A DNA stretch of 64,000 nucleotides from Caprimulgus europaeus (Eukaryota > Chordata > Aves > Caprimulgiformes > Caprimulgidae): the NCBI GenBank assembly GCA_907165065.1, contig OU015529.1:6993054-7057053 (forward strand), read 5' to 3'. Position numbers and translations under genes: made by a program. Positions 45,741 through 56,530 of the stretch are shown here, one piece after another (position 1 is the first letter of the stretch; every line of letters begins with the position of its first letter). The notes below the pieces were generated by a model. The model saw only the letters and a program-made list of their open reading frames with translations, did no database searches and had not been told where the DNA came from.

Positions 45741-46938
45741 AGATCATGGAGACTGGGGAAATAGATATATGTCGAGTGTCTGGCACACGGGGTCTGTGAT
45801 GCCTGTCACTCGTCCCTGGGTAGTACAGTAAGAATAATAATGCCATATTTAAATACTACTGATTTTTAAAGATGCTGAGCACTGGCCTTCCCCACAGAAA
45901 TGGGGGCTTGGGCTTTCTGTGTCAAGCAGACCTCATGGTTGATTGTGCAAAAGAAACAGCATATGAGATCTGAACAGGGAAACCCCCGTAGCCTCATGTC
46001 CACCTGGGCTATTCTTTTCCTAAAAGTGAAAGTTAAAATACTGTCTTCCCTACTGCAGCCCCTAATCCAAAAGGAACAAAGTAAAATCTGGGCTACAGTA
46101 GGTTTTGTCTCAACAAGTCAGCAAGAAAGACTTTTGAGGCTGTTCATTTGTCTGTTTGCTTTTCCCTGGGTATGTTTTGTTTTGCCTTTTTTTTTTTTTC
46201 AGATTTCCTTTTCAAAACAGACACAGCCCTTATCTGCTAGGAAAGACTTAATTCTTCATATCTTTTTGTTCCCCTGCAGATGATTTGACGGTGATGTTTA
46301 CAGAACTCATGATTTAGGAAAAAAAAACGAGGAGGGAGGCAAGAATAGGAGGGAACTGAAGGAAGCTGACCCAGGAGAGCCTCCTGCCACTCCACGAAGC
46401 AGCTGTTAATGATGCCTTTGATAACGTGCCATGCTGAAGGGACCGTGACATGATTTCTTCTCCGTATCCAGACGGCTGTGTTTTTAAGCTGATTGTACGT
46501 GCCCTTAGGGGGGTTACAATGCCATGTTTGCAAACAGAGCCACCATGAAGCACCTTGTGTCACAAACAAGGCTCATTAGCATAGCTCAGCAATTAAACAC
46601 TGCTCTGTCTGCTGTCCTGAGATAAAGAACTCCCAATTTATGGCCCAGTTGACTTTCACTGGAGATGAATTGGTTGACAGCTTGGAGTGGTGACGTGTTG
46701 TCTCTTGAGTACAGCTGTTCGCAAGGGTGATCTTTCAGAATGTGACTTTTCCACAGACTAACCAAGGGTATTAACACCAACTAATTACCAGGAGAAGCCA
46801 GGGGCGATGGTTTTCTAAGAGTGGGAACATCACAGGCCCCAAACAGCTGGGTAGTGCTATGCTTTTCTCTCTCCGAAAACAACAGCCCTGCTGGAGGAAA
46901 GCTCCCCATCTGGCAAGCTCTTCTAATTCGTATAATAA

Positions 46939-46946
46939 ATGCAAAT
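46939..46946 (+). promoter_or_regulatory. Octamer motif ATGCAAAT
   Basis: A perfect POU-domain octamer sits in an AT-rich block (AATAAATGCAAATGATATTT) of the CR1-free stretch. A single 8-bp match in 64 kb is expected about twice by chance counting both strands, so the functional call is weak. Confidence 0.25.
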
Positions 46947-49900
46947 GATATTTATCTGATTTGGTTTTTACTAGATTTTAACGCAGTTTAGAAGGGACTG
47001 GATGCGTATGGCAAGACGTGCACCTCCTCTTCAGAGCGAACGTGTGGCAGCATTCGATTAGTGATGCTGTATGACAGGAGCTGTCTCCATGTTAGTCTGC
47101 TTTCAATTTTATGGACATTATTTTTAGAAGAGAGGTCTTCTCCTGTTTATATCTCAGTCCAGTGACTTTTTGCTGTTTGATTTTGGTTCTTTTTGGGTTG
47201 AGTTTATACAGAAAGACTTTTAAGGGTTTTAAAAACTGTTCATCTTCATACAATATTATGCTTGCTGCTCTTAAGCATAAAGAATAAAGTGGCTTGAGTC
47301 CCAAAGCAACTTTAACCCAGGGATTCTTCATGTAAATCAGTAGATAGAGTATGCTCTCCAGGATCCAGCAGAGAGGGAGACACAAAGGAAGAGTTACTGG
47401 TGAAGCAGTGGAAAATGAGTCACTCCAGGAGTTCAGTGAGGAAAAGGCCCAGCATCTGTCAGGGTCAGGTCCTGCCTCAGACGGGAATTCAGCTTGCAGA
47501 GAAGCGGGCTCCCAGGGCCCTGCTGTTTAGACAAATACAGTAACAAATCTGAGCTGTAGGCTTGTCATCATCTCCTCGGTAACATGTGCACTACTTACAC
47601 CCAGTCCTGTCAAAAGTGCAAGAGAATTACACCTTGTAGGTGTTTTAAGGTTTGTTCTGCTAGTAATAGAGACAGTGAGATTGCCACAGGAAGGATCTAG
47701 GTGACTGTACGGTAGGTGTTTGGGTACAAATGAGCTTGGAAGTATGTCCCTCAGCTTGTTCCAGGAGTTTGTGGTTGGGTTTGGGGCTTCTAAAACCTTA
47801 AATACAAGCCTTTGCTGCCTAAGACCCCTTGGGAAGAGGAGCATGAGGTGGGATTGTGTGTATAATACATATATATTTTTACATATATGAAACTGGATGT
47901 GGTAAAGTAAGAAATGAGTTTAGAGTTGAGGACTTGAAGAAGCGTTGTGCTAGCCTTCTGCAACCTCTGGTGCGACAACTCCTGGAGACCTCCCCTCTGC
48001 ATTGTGTCAGTCCAGTTATGTCAGAGCTCAGCTGCTTGGTCGATAAGAGGCATTTCTGCAGCTGTGATGGTCTTTTCCATCTCTGCTGGCCTGCTCTCTG
48101 TGTAGCTACAGGGGTTGAGTCAGAGTCAAAACTCCACGCTCTGTTTTTTGGCAAAGGTCAAGGATCCAGCAGTAACAGGCTGAAAATCTGGTCGGTCAGC
48201 ACAGCAGGAGGCCACCAGATATTAAACTGGTCAGCGTGCATGTGTACAGCCACGGTGCATGGAAGATGCTGTGTGATTCTGTGAAGAGGTTCTGTTTGCA
48301 GGAGAGGGGCTTAGGGCCAAGGAGGTGTCTCTAGCTGACTTCTGTCCATCCTGGAGAATGAACTCTTTTGTGCAGTGAATGTCTATATAAGCTTTTTTTT
48401 TTTTTTTTTCCTTATTAAAAAAACTTTTCAGTGAGCATCTGGATCCCCACAGAGCTGATTTAAGCCCATTAACAATAGACTTGCTTTTCTTAATTACCCT
48501 TTGCAGAATCATCCTAGGATTCCCAGGTGTCCTTGGGCCACAGGTTGAAAACTATCTATACGTTGAAGGATGAAGCGTCTGATGATGGTGGTTAGAAGCA
48601 CAGTTTCTGAATTAAGGAGGACCTACTGGTGTTTGCTCTGCAATAATCCCTCTCATTTACCCCAGGTTGTAACTCTTTAGGAAACACTGTGTTCTGAGTG
48701 AGAGCCAATAACGCATCCACAGACCAGGTGGCCACAAGTACAATTTAGCTCTGTGTTTGCTGCAGATGACATTGGTTTTGAGCTTGGGCCAAGCAGTGAG
48801 CCAACCTGAGGTACCTAATGGTGAGGAATGAGAACATGAGACTCTGATCTCTGTTTGTTGCCAAATAAATGGCAGCAGGAGGCCTGGTGTGTCTGAGCTT
48901 GTAAGATCAGCTTGTGTTGACTCTTTTGGAGCCAACATAAATGCTGGTTAATATGTGTGTGTGGCTACTTTGAAATGTCACTGCTTTCTTGGCAGCAGTG
49001 ACTCAAAGATTTCTCTGATGCATGGTGGTGGGGAGGGAATAAGCTGTGTACATTGATGGGTAACTGCATGGTGTATCTCTCTTCCCAAGCATGTCGAATG
49101 TACCAATTTCTGTCGCTTTCCATAGCTTGCTGCTCCCTGCCACAGATGCTGCTGAGTGCCTGAGGAGCCCTTAGCTCCGTGCTCATGCACATGTCCAGGT
49201 GTATCCATATGGAACAGGGATGTGGCCAGTGTGAACACCAAGGACCAGGACTGCCAGGTCCACTGCAGCATCTCCCTTTGTGCAATACACAGGCAGTGGA
49301 TTTTCTTCTTTTCTTAGAAACAGGGTTTTTTTGTCCTATACTGTGTTTATGCTGGACAGGACTTGCAAAGAGCACTGTAGTTTGCCCATCCAGGAACAGG
49401 GAAATCTTGGTGAAATGAAGAGAAAAAAAGATGGAAAATGAGAGGAGAGGCTGGTTTCTTTTTTGTGATGGTGGTACCAAAGGCTTAGGCAGTCCTTAGG
49501 GTTATTGACCTGTTTGAGTGATGAGCAGTGACTGTTCCTTATGGTTTCTTAGTGATTTATTTCTGCTATCTAGGAAGACACATTTACTGATGCTAAAGCT
49601 GGTTTTAGTGAATCTCTGAGAAATAAATAAAGTTATAATGATAAGTTGCACATAAGCCTACAGAGAGCCCAGACTTCCTGGAGGATTTCTCAGGGTTGAT
49701 GTGAGGAGCCATTCGTCAGCACAGCTGTGGACGGGAGCGTTACCTTTGCCTGAGCTTGCTGAGGAGCACTGGTTGGCTCCAGAGAAGGCTCTGCAGGGTA
49801 TTCCCACAGGTCATGTTTGGGGGAGCCTGGTCTCACAGGGGACTTCTCCTGACTCAAGCTTTGGCTGACTTGTGTGCTGACTTTTCAGATCTATGTCACT

Positions 49901-50605
49901 TGGGATTTGGTGGTGTCCATGGGTTGCATTCTTAGTTGCTGCTTTAGTGACTAATGGAGTTGCTTTGTAGCTTCCACAGGAGGTTGTTACTAGTGGTGTG
50001 TGTTTGCTGTGCTGTCAGCATGGCATGAACCGAATAGACACCACTCATGGAAACCACGATACGTGCAGGAAATGAGACCTTTCACACTGTGCAAGTGTCC
50101 TGGGGTCCAGTCTGAGGTGGGGCCCCCTCTCAGTGGTGCCTTAGCACCTCAGTGTTGAACTTCTCGGTGCTGTGAGACAAGAAAGTGCTGCCGTTGTCCT
50201 GAGGAACTCGGGAACAGGACTCGGACCCAGATGTGCAAGCAGATTTAAGTGGATGGGACTGAGGTGCTGAGATCCCCAAAGGGATCTGCAAGAAGGTGGA
50301 GGTGGGAGCTCAGGATTTGTAGTCTGTGTGTGAGCTGGTAGCTGTCTGTGGGCCAGGAGCTGTGGGGATTCCTCAGGGATTCCCCTGCTCCCACCACCCC
50401 CAGCCAGGGAGCAGGGCAGGCTGGGGGGACAGGGCAACCAGGGACAACCCCCAAACCAGAGCACCAGGCACCTCTGTGGGAACAGGGATGGGTCAGGGTG
50501 AGACCTGTTTGATGCTGAGCCCCAGCAGCCAAACCTCCAGGAGAGGCAAGGATGCTTTCATGGCCCTCACAGTGTCCTGCTCGCTGTACTACTTCTCATG
50601 GGTCC

Positions 50606-50796
50606 TTGTGAGGGTGGTCAGACACTGGCCCAGGTTGCCCAGAGAGGCTGTGGCTGCTCCTCCCTGGAAGTGTTTAAGGCCAGGATGGATGAGGCTTTGA
50701 GCAACCTCGTCTAGTGGAAGGTGTCCCTGCTGATAGCAGGGGGTTGGAACTGGATGAGCTTTAAGGTCCCTTCCAACCCAAACCAATCTAGGATTA
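50606..50796 (+). repeat. CR1 LINE, 190 bp 3' part
   Basis: The copy runs GTGAGGGTGGTCAGACACTG, CCCAGAGAGGCTGTGGCTGC, CAGGGGGTTGGAACTGGATG to AAGGTCCCTTCCAACCCAAA. Its very end (CCAATCTAGGATT) has lost the usual ATTCTATGATTC pattern. Confidence 0.9.
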
Positions 50797-51774
50797 ACTT
50801 CTCTGCAAACATCTCCTGCAAGGATTTATTTCTCAAAGAATTTGCAAAACACAAAAGAAGTGAGGAAAATCACAGTGTTTGTTTGGCTGAGGAAAAGATG
50901 GGTAACCTCTAATCGGCTGGGAGAAGAATATTTATCATCCCAAGGTGAGGAGGAGACTGGTGTATTTCCACAGGGAATCCAGGTAGTGTATAGTGATATT
51001 GTGACTTCCTGCTGCAGAGTGGGTATTGCCTGGCAGGAATGTCTCAGGAATTACCAATGAGCAAAACGGAGCCTAGCAAAGCAAGTGGTCTCAGCAAACT
51101 CTGTTAAATGTACATTTTTCTTCATTATTTTCTCACTGAAGCGTGATGATGTCTGATGGAGCATTATGGATGGGGAGAAGGAAGGAGGTGTTAGCAAAGC
51201 CTGAAACCAACAAGCTACTGCTCTGGCTAATGAGGCAAAAAGGAAATTCTGGCTCCAGTGGCCGTGAAGTCCAACAAGAGAGAATTGGGCTTAAGCCTGA
51301 GTGAGGGAGTGGAGCTCGCACAAAGGCCCTTACTGGGTCAAACATATAAAATCTTTCACTTTACAGTTTCTCCCCATCTTCTTCTCTAGAACATGAACAT
51401 TCCCATGGGCACACAGCTCACACCCACCCACCTCAGGGATGGCATGCACACTCAGCTGTGGTGAAGGTGACTGCTATAATTTGTTGTGGTTTTGATCCTG
51501 GGATCCTTCTAGTCTTTAGAAGACAAGGAAGGTGAGGAATCAGCCTCTTATTGCACAGCTGGTAAGAGATGGAGGCAGGCTAGTCATCCCCCACACCAGA
51601 CAGAAATACATGTTTTTTCACTCAAATCAGTTTTGTGAAGAGATGTCTTGGCCTTTTTAGTGTAATTGTGAAATCACAAAATGGCAAATGAAGGCTGAGA
51701 GCCTCTCCCCTTGTGGCAGTAATTTCTAAATAGCATTTTGGACAGATATGGTCAAATTTTATTTTGAGTGCCCC
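50797..51774. other. Intergenic stretch
   Basis: Nothing recognisable is seen here. Confidence 0.5.
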
Positions 51775-51918
51775 AGACATCTCCATCTCTGGAGATGTTC
51801 AAAGCCTGCCTGGACACTTTCCTGTGCAACCTGATGTAGGGAACCTACTTTGGCAGGGGGGTTGGACTGGATGATCTCTTGAGGTCCCTTCCAACCCCAC
51901 CATTCTGTGATTCTGTGA
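51775..51918 (+). repeat. CR1 LINE, 145 bp 3' part
   Basis: The copy begins CATCTCCATCTCTGGAGATG and ends CATTCTGTGATTCTGTGACA. It matches the corresponding end of the 25.5-26.3 kb copy closely, so both belong to the same subtype. Confidence 0.92.
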
Positions 51919-53184
51919 CATCACTGTGGGAGGATGATTCCCTGGGGCAGGCTGTGACACCAAAGCATACCCAAGTTTTGGCCCCACAGCCCCAAGGAGT
52001 GAGGATTACACCTACTGCTCCGCTGCAGACTGCAGTGTAGCTTGGATCTTTTGGTGTGAGCTTCAAAACACCCCAGTCTGGGTGCACTCAGCATAGGCTG
52101 TGAAAGTGCCTGGAGATGTGGACAATTTGAAAACTGTCCCAAATCTTCTCCAGTGTCTCAGAAATCACATCAGTCCCCAGGGTGTTGACTCTCTGGCTGG
52201 TGTAAAATAAGATGGGTCAGAGATGCACCTGTGCTTGGTGAGGTTGCAGTGCCTGGCTGGGAGCTGGTTGTGGACGCAGTAAAACAGAATGTGTTGAGCT
52301 CTACAATGGTTTTTCTTACCCCAAACAGAGAAAGGGAGACACTGCTGTGTGACTATTATCATACACTGATGAGCTGAGCATTTAATGCTGGCTGTTTGTG
52401 AACAAGAGGTAAACAAGCACTCACATCACCATTGGCCATATCAGGTAAAACACAGGAATGAAGAAATAGTTTGGATCTGGCACTGCTGAGTTGCCAGGTC
52501 TCCCTGTTGGCTCTTGCTGTGGCACTGCAGGGTGAGGGCTGTGCTGCCAGCCTGGCATTCGTCCAGGTAACCAAATTCATCTGCTAAACAGGACAGAGCG
52601 GCTTGCCCAGACTCAGTCATAAGCTGGACAAAGTCTTCCTGGAGTTCAGCGTGTGTGAGCAACCCAAGGCTCCTCCCCACAGCTCTTGTGCTGGGTGATT
52701 TTGGAATTCCACACCAGAGGTAAACACCAGCTGGGTGTCATGTGAAAGGGAGGGAGCTTAGTGCAACTTGACAGCCCCTGGATGGACCCGGCAGTCTTGA
52801 GTTTCGTGTTCCTTTAGAATGAGGAGATCAAAGAGCTGTGATTTGGAAGCAGCCAGCAGCCTGTCACGGTGCATTAGGAGTGAACAACAACCCTGTGTCC
52901 AGGTGAAAATGGCTTTTGTGTGATTTGGTATGTGGTTTTAGGATGGGAATCCCCAAATGCCCAAGGATTAGACACACAATACACAAGTCCTTTGTGAGCT
53001 GGACTAAGGCCTCTGCTGCTTGGTGGAATTTGCCACCCTGGGTTACATTCAGTAAAACAGAGAGTGATGAGAGAGGCCAGATGGGGATGGCAAAGGGGGT
53101 GCTGAGCTGCAGTTGGCACCTCTATCTCAGAGGCAGGTGCTTAGTTTGGGTTCACATCTGTTTTGAATTTAAAGTTGTGAGCTG
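51919..53184. other. Intergenic stretch
   Basis: No gene or repeat is recognised. Confidence 0.5.
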
Positions 53185-53812
53185 TTCGGTGGAGCTTGGA
53201 AGGACCAACCGTATCCTGGGGTACATCAAGAGAAGTGTGGGCAGTAAGTTGAGGGAGGGGATTCTCTCCCTGTACTCTGCTCTGGTAAGGCCCCACCTGG
53301 AATGCTGCCTCCAGTTCTGGGGCCCCCAACACAAGAAGGACATGGACCTGTTAGAACGAGTCCAGAGGAGGCCACAAGGGTGATCCAAGGGCTGGAGCAG
53401 CTCTGCTGTGAGGACAGGCTGAGAGAGTTGGGGCTGTTCAGCCTGGAGAAGAGAAGGCTCTGGGGAGACCTTCTAGTGGCCTTCCAGTACATGAAGGGGC
53501 TACAAGAAAGCTGGGGAGGGACTTTTTATAAGGGCAGTTAATGACAGGACAAGGGGAAATGGCTTTAAACTGGAAGAGGGAAGATTTAGAAGAGATATGA
53601 GGAAGAAATTTTTCACTGTGAGGGTGGTCAGACACTGGCCCAGGTTGCCCAGAAAAGCTGTGGCTGCTCCTCCCTGGAAGTGTTCAAGGTCAGGCTGGAT
53701 TGGGCTTTGAGCAACCTGGTCTAGTGGAAGGTGTCCCTGCTGATGGCAGGGGGGTTGGAACTGGATGAGCTTTAAGGTCCCTTCCAACCCAAACCAGCCT
53801 GTGATTCTATGA
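53185..53812 (+). repeat. CR1 LINE, about 630 bp 3' part
   Basis: The copy runs from AAGGACCAACCGTATCCTGG through TCCAGTTCTGGGGCCCCC and GGCTGTTCAGCCTGGAGAAG to CCTGTGATTCTATGAC. It aligns along its length with the copy at 39.0-39.7 kb and has nearly the same truncation point. Confidence 0.93.
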
Positions 53813-53999
53813 CAGGGTTGGCCTGAGACCACTATGAGAAGAGGAGGAGGAAGAGGAACACAGCCACCAGTGAGTTGCCAGGAACACAGCAGCCATGTTG
53901 GTGCTATCCTCCACCTGGGCTCATGCTTCCCTCTGCATGGACTGGGCTTCAGGTGAAGATAAATAAATAGTTGCTGTACCCATCTATGTGCGGATTTAT
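53813..53999. other. Short intergenic stretch
   Basis: Nothing recognisable is seen here. Confidence 0.4.
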
Positions 54000-54110
54000 G
54001 TTCTAAAGTCTCTCCAGGTTTCTTTTCCATGTGTTTATGCAGTCTTGTTTTGAACCTGTATACACTCTTAGTGTTCACATCCATGGGATTAAAAGTGGTG
54101 GCAGCATGCT
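54000..54110 (-). repeat. Possible ancient CR1-like fragment
   Basis: The + strand reads TCTTGTTTTGAACCTGTATA, then CACTCTTAGTGTTCACATCC. It resembles the antisense of reptile-type CR1 3' ends (TTTTTGAACCCATTTATACT and so on). It is short and degraded. Confidence 0.4.
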
Positions 54111-56289
54111 GAAGTCTTTCAGAGGGACTAGCCCTGAATGCCAGACTTTGTGGGAGGTTTCTCTGCTTAAGGTGCCCCTGACAGGATGCTCAAAAGTGCT
54201 TTGTACAAAGTCTGAGCTCTGCTTTTATTTAGCTCTGCAGGTGCTGATATAGCCATTTAACAGGAGTAAAAAGAACTTAAGCAAAAACTGTCCTTTTATG
54301 AAGTCATAACTGCATCTTAGATAAAGTGTTCTTATTCTATAAATAGATGTCACTTTGCCCTAGGAATAGTCTGGCATTTTATTAACATTGTCTCTTTACT
54401 GAGACCTGCCACCTATTCTGTACTGCTAAACTGGGGAAAGCTCTAAACTTTTATTCCCTATCTCAGGTCTTTTGCTTTCAAGTGCCTGTTAAGAGCATTT
54501 TGTTGGTATAAGGTTCAAAAGTTATGACTTTTTTTAATGGACACTTTCTGGTTTTGTTTTGACTTTCCCTCCCATTGACTTGCACTGCTACAGAACATAA
54601 GAGCTGAATTACATTTGGCTTCTCCTGCTTCCTTTCTCTTTGAGATGAGGTTACAACGACCTCATCTACCTAAATCAATAATCTGCACCCAAATCTAATA
54701 AAGATCTAGCAGGGCCTGTAAAATAGCATGCAGCCCAGATGGAAAGCGAGGTTCTAGTGTCCAATCCACTCATTAGCTATTTATCAACCATTAATGATGA
54801 GAATAGGAGTGGTGTGTGGGAAAAAGGACACAAAGGCAAGACAGCAGAGAACTTTCCTGGATATGAGGCAGAGACAAAGACCATGAAACCCATGTGTGCA
54901 GTGTGACACTGGCTGAGGAGAGTGAGGTACCTAAAAAATGGAATTTCCACAGGAGTTTACTTGCAGAATCACAGACTTCTATATACAAAACCTGTGTGAT
55001 TTCAAGCTACTGTAGGAGAGAACATAATGAAGAGCTGAAATACATTTGGCTTCCCATCAGCTGATCCCGCATCCCTTTACAGAGGTGAAAGCACTAAACC
55101 AAAAAGCAGTATTTCCTGAGACTGAATATTATATCCCCTATTTTTCAGTAAAAGAGAAATTGCCTGTGTGATCATGGATCCGTCACTTGATCTGTGGCAC
55201 AGTTAGGAAAAACCTGCAATTTCCCAGTTCTTTGCTTTAATACCAAGACTTTTCTTTCAGCTGAAGAAAATGAACACATGAACTGGCCATCAAAGGTTTT
55301 TTTTCACTGAATTGCTGGAGCACAGAATTAGGCAGGCAGCTAGTGCAAGTAGGGAAATATAATTTTTCATCACTGTTTATTGAACAGAAACTGGCTTTGT
55401 GACAAAATGGGTCTTTTCAATACTGCCAACAACATGTCTTGTATTTGAAAACTGAAGCCACTTTTTTTTCCCCCCTCTCTTTTAGCTTTAAATGAAAACA
55501 TTATTTTAGTGGTTGAACATTTTCATACAAGTTTGAAGTTTCACGCTTTTTTGGGTAGGGGCGTTAATATTTGTTGATGTTGGGAAATACTTTTCAAAAG
55601 CTGGAGCAGTAGAACAAAAAAGAATTCAGCATCTCTGGAGTTTGTGGTATGCATAAATATAATAATGTTCCATGAAACAGTATTTCAGACTCCAGCAATG
55701 CAGAACATAGTAGCAATTCCAAAGAAAACAGGAAATAGAAATAATTAGTCAGACAGGAGAAAGAATCCCAAACATTACTGGGATACCAAATGCTTTACAA
55801 AACAGTAGCCAAAAAACTGTCTTTAAATCTTTGAATATTCTTTGAATCTTGCTCTGCAGGTGGAACATCAAAATCAGTTGCAGTAAATTTGTATGCTCTT
55901 TAATGAATGTTGCCTTCAAATTTATCTATTAAATAGTTGCAATCAGTTTTTCCCCTTCTGTAGAAGGAACTATTCCACACTCCATATATCTCATCTAGAT
56001 ACCCTGCACTGAAGGGAGCACAGCTGCAGCCAGGGGCTCTTCTGCAAGGTGGGTGTGGGAGGTAAAGTCCCTCTCCCTCTTTAACAGCATTTCCCGTGGC
56101 TGGAGCTCTGCTGTGTGTGGAGGGAAGGGTGCTGGCAGTGCTCCTTGCAGGGCTGGCCCTTGCTATGAATGGAGGCAGCTGTGCAACGTTTTTCGAGATG
56201 GACTGAGGAATCCATTCCATCCTTTGCCATTTTGCTCTTACTGTTTAAAATCTGAACAGTATTTTTTATTTGAAGTTGTCTGGCTTTAG
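54111..56289. other. Intergenic AT-rich stretch
   Basis: No gene or repeat is recognised. A T/C tract lies near 55463-55483. Confidence 0.5.
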
Positions 56290-56530
56290 CTTCCAGCCAT
56301 GGGTTCTTGTTAAGCTTTTCTCTGCCAGATTAAAGAGCGCTTTACAACGAGTATTTTCTCTCCATGGAGGTGCTTAATACCCTGTAATCAAGTCACCCTT
56401 GGTCTTCTCTTTGATAAGCTAAACAAAGTCTGCCTGTCAAATTTCTCACTGGAAGCAGTTCCTCTTCCCCAGCCTTTAAATAATTTTGGTGGCAGTTTTC
56501 TTCATACTCTCACTTTTTTCATTAGTTTCT
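56290..56530 (-). repeat. Ancient CR1/L3-like LINE fragment
   Basis: The + strand contains CCTGTAATCAAGTCACCCTT, GGTCTTCTCTTTGATAAGCT and AAACAAAGTCTGCCTGTC, an old CR1/L3-type antisense pattern like the one at 34.1-34.4 kb. It is strongly diverged. Confidence 0.5.

Larger units (their letters stand above)
40276..50605. other. Ten-kilobase stretch free of recognisable CR1
   Basis: No protein-coding gene is seen, and no CR1 fragment is recognised across about 10.3 kb, although CR1 pieces are frequent on both sides. It includes A- or T-rich runs at about 43376-43396, 46187-46200 and 48393-48409, and an old MITE-like sequence at about 45450-45740. The stretch is a candidate for regulatory DNA of the NANOS1 flank. 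Confidence 0.5.

Noticed and set aside
46939-46946. Octamer as evidence of a pluripotency or germline enhancer for NANOS1
   Set aside because: One 8-bp match in 64 kb is within chance expectation; it is listed only as a weak site.
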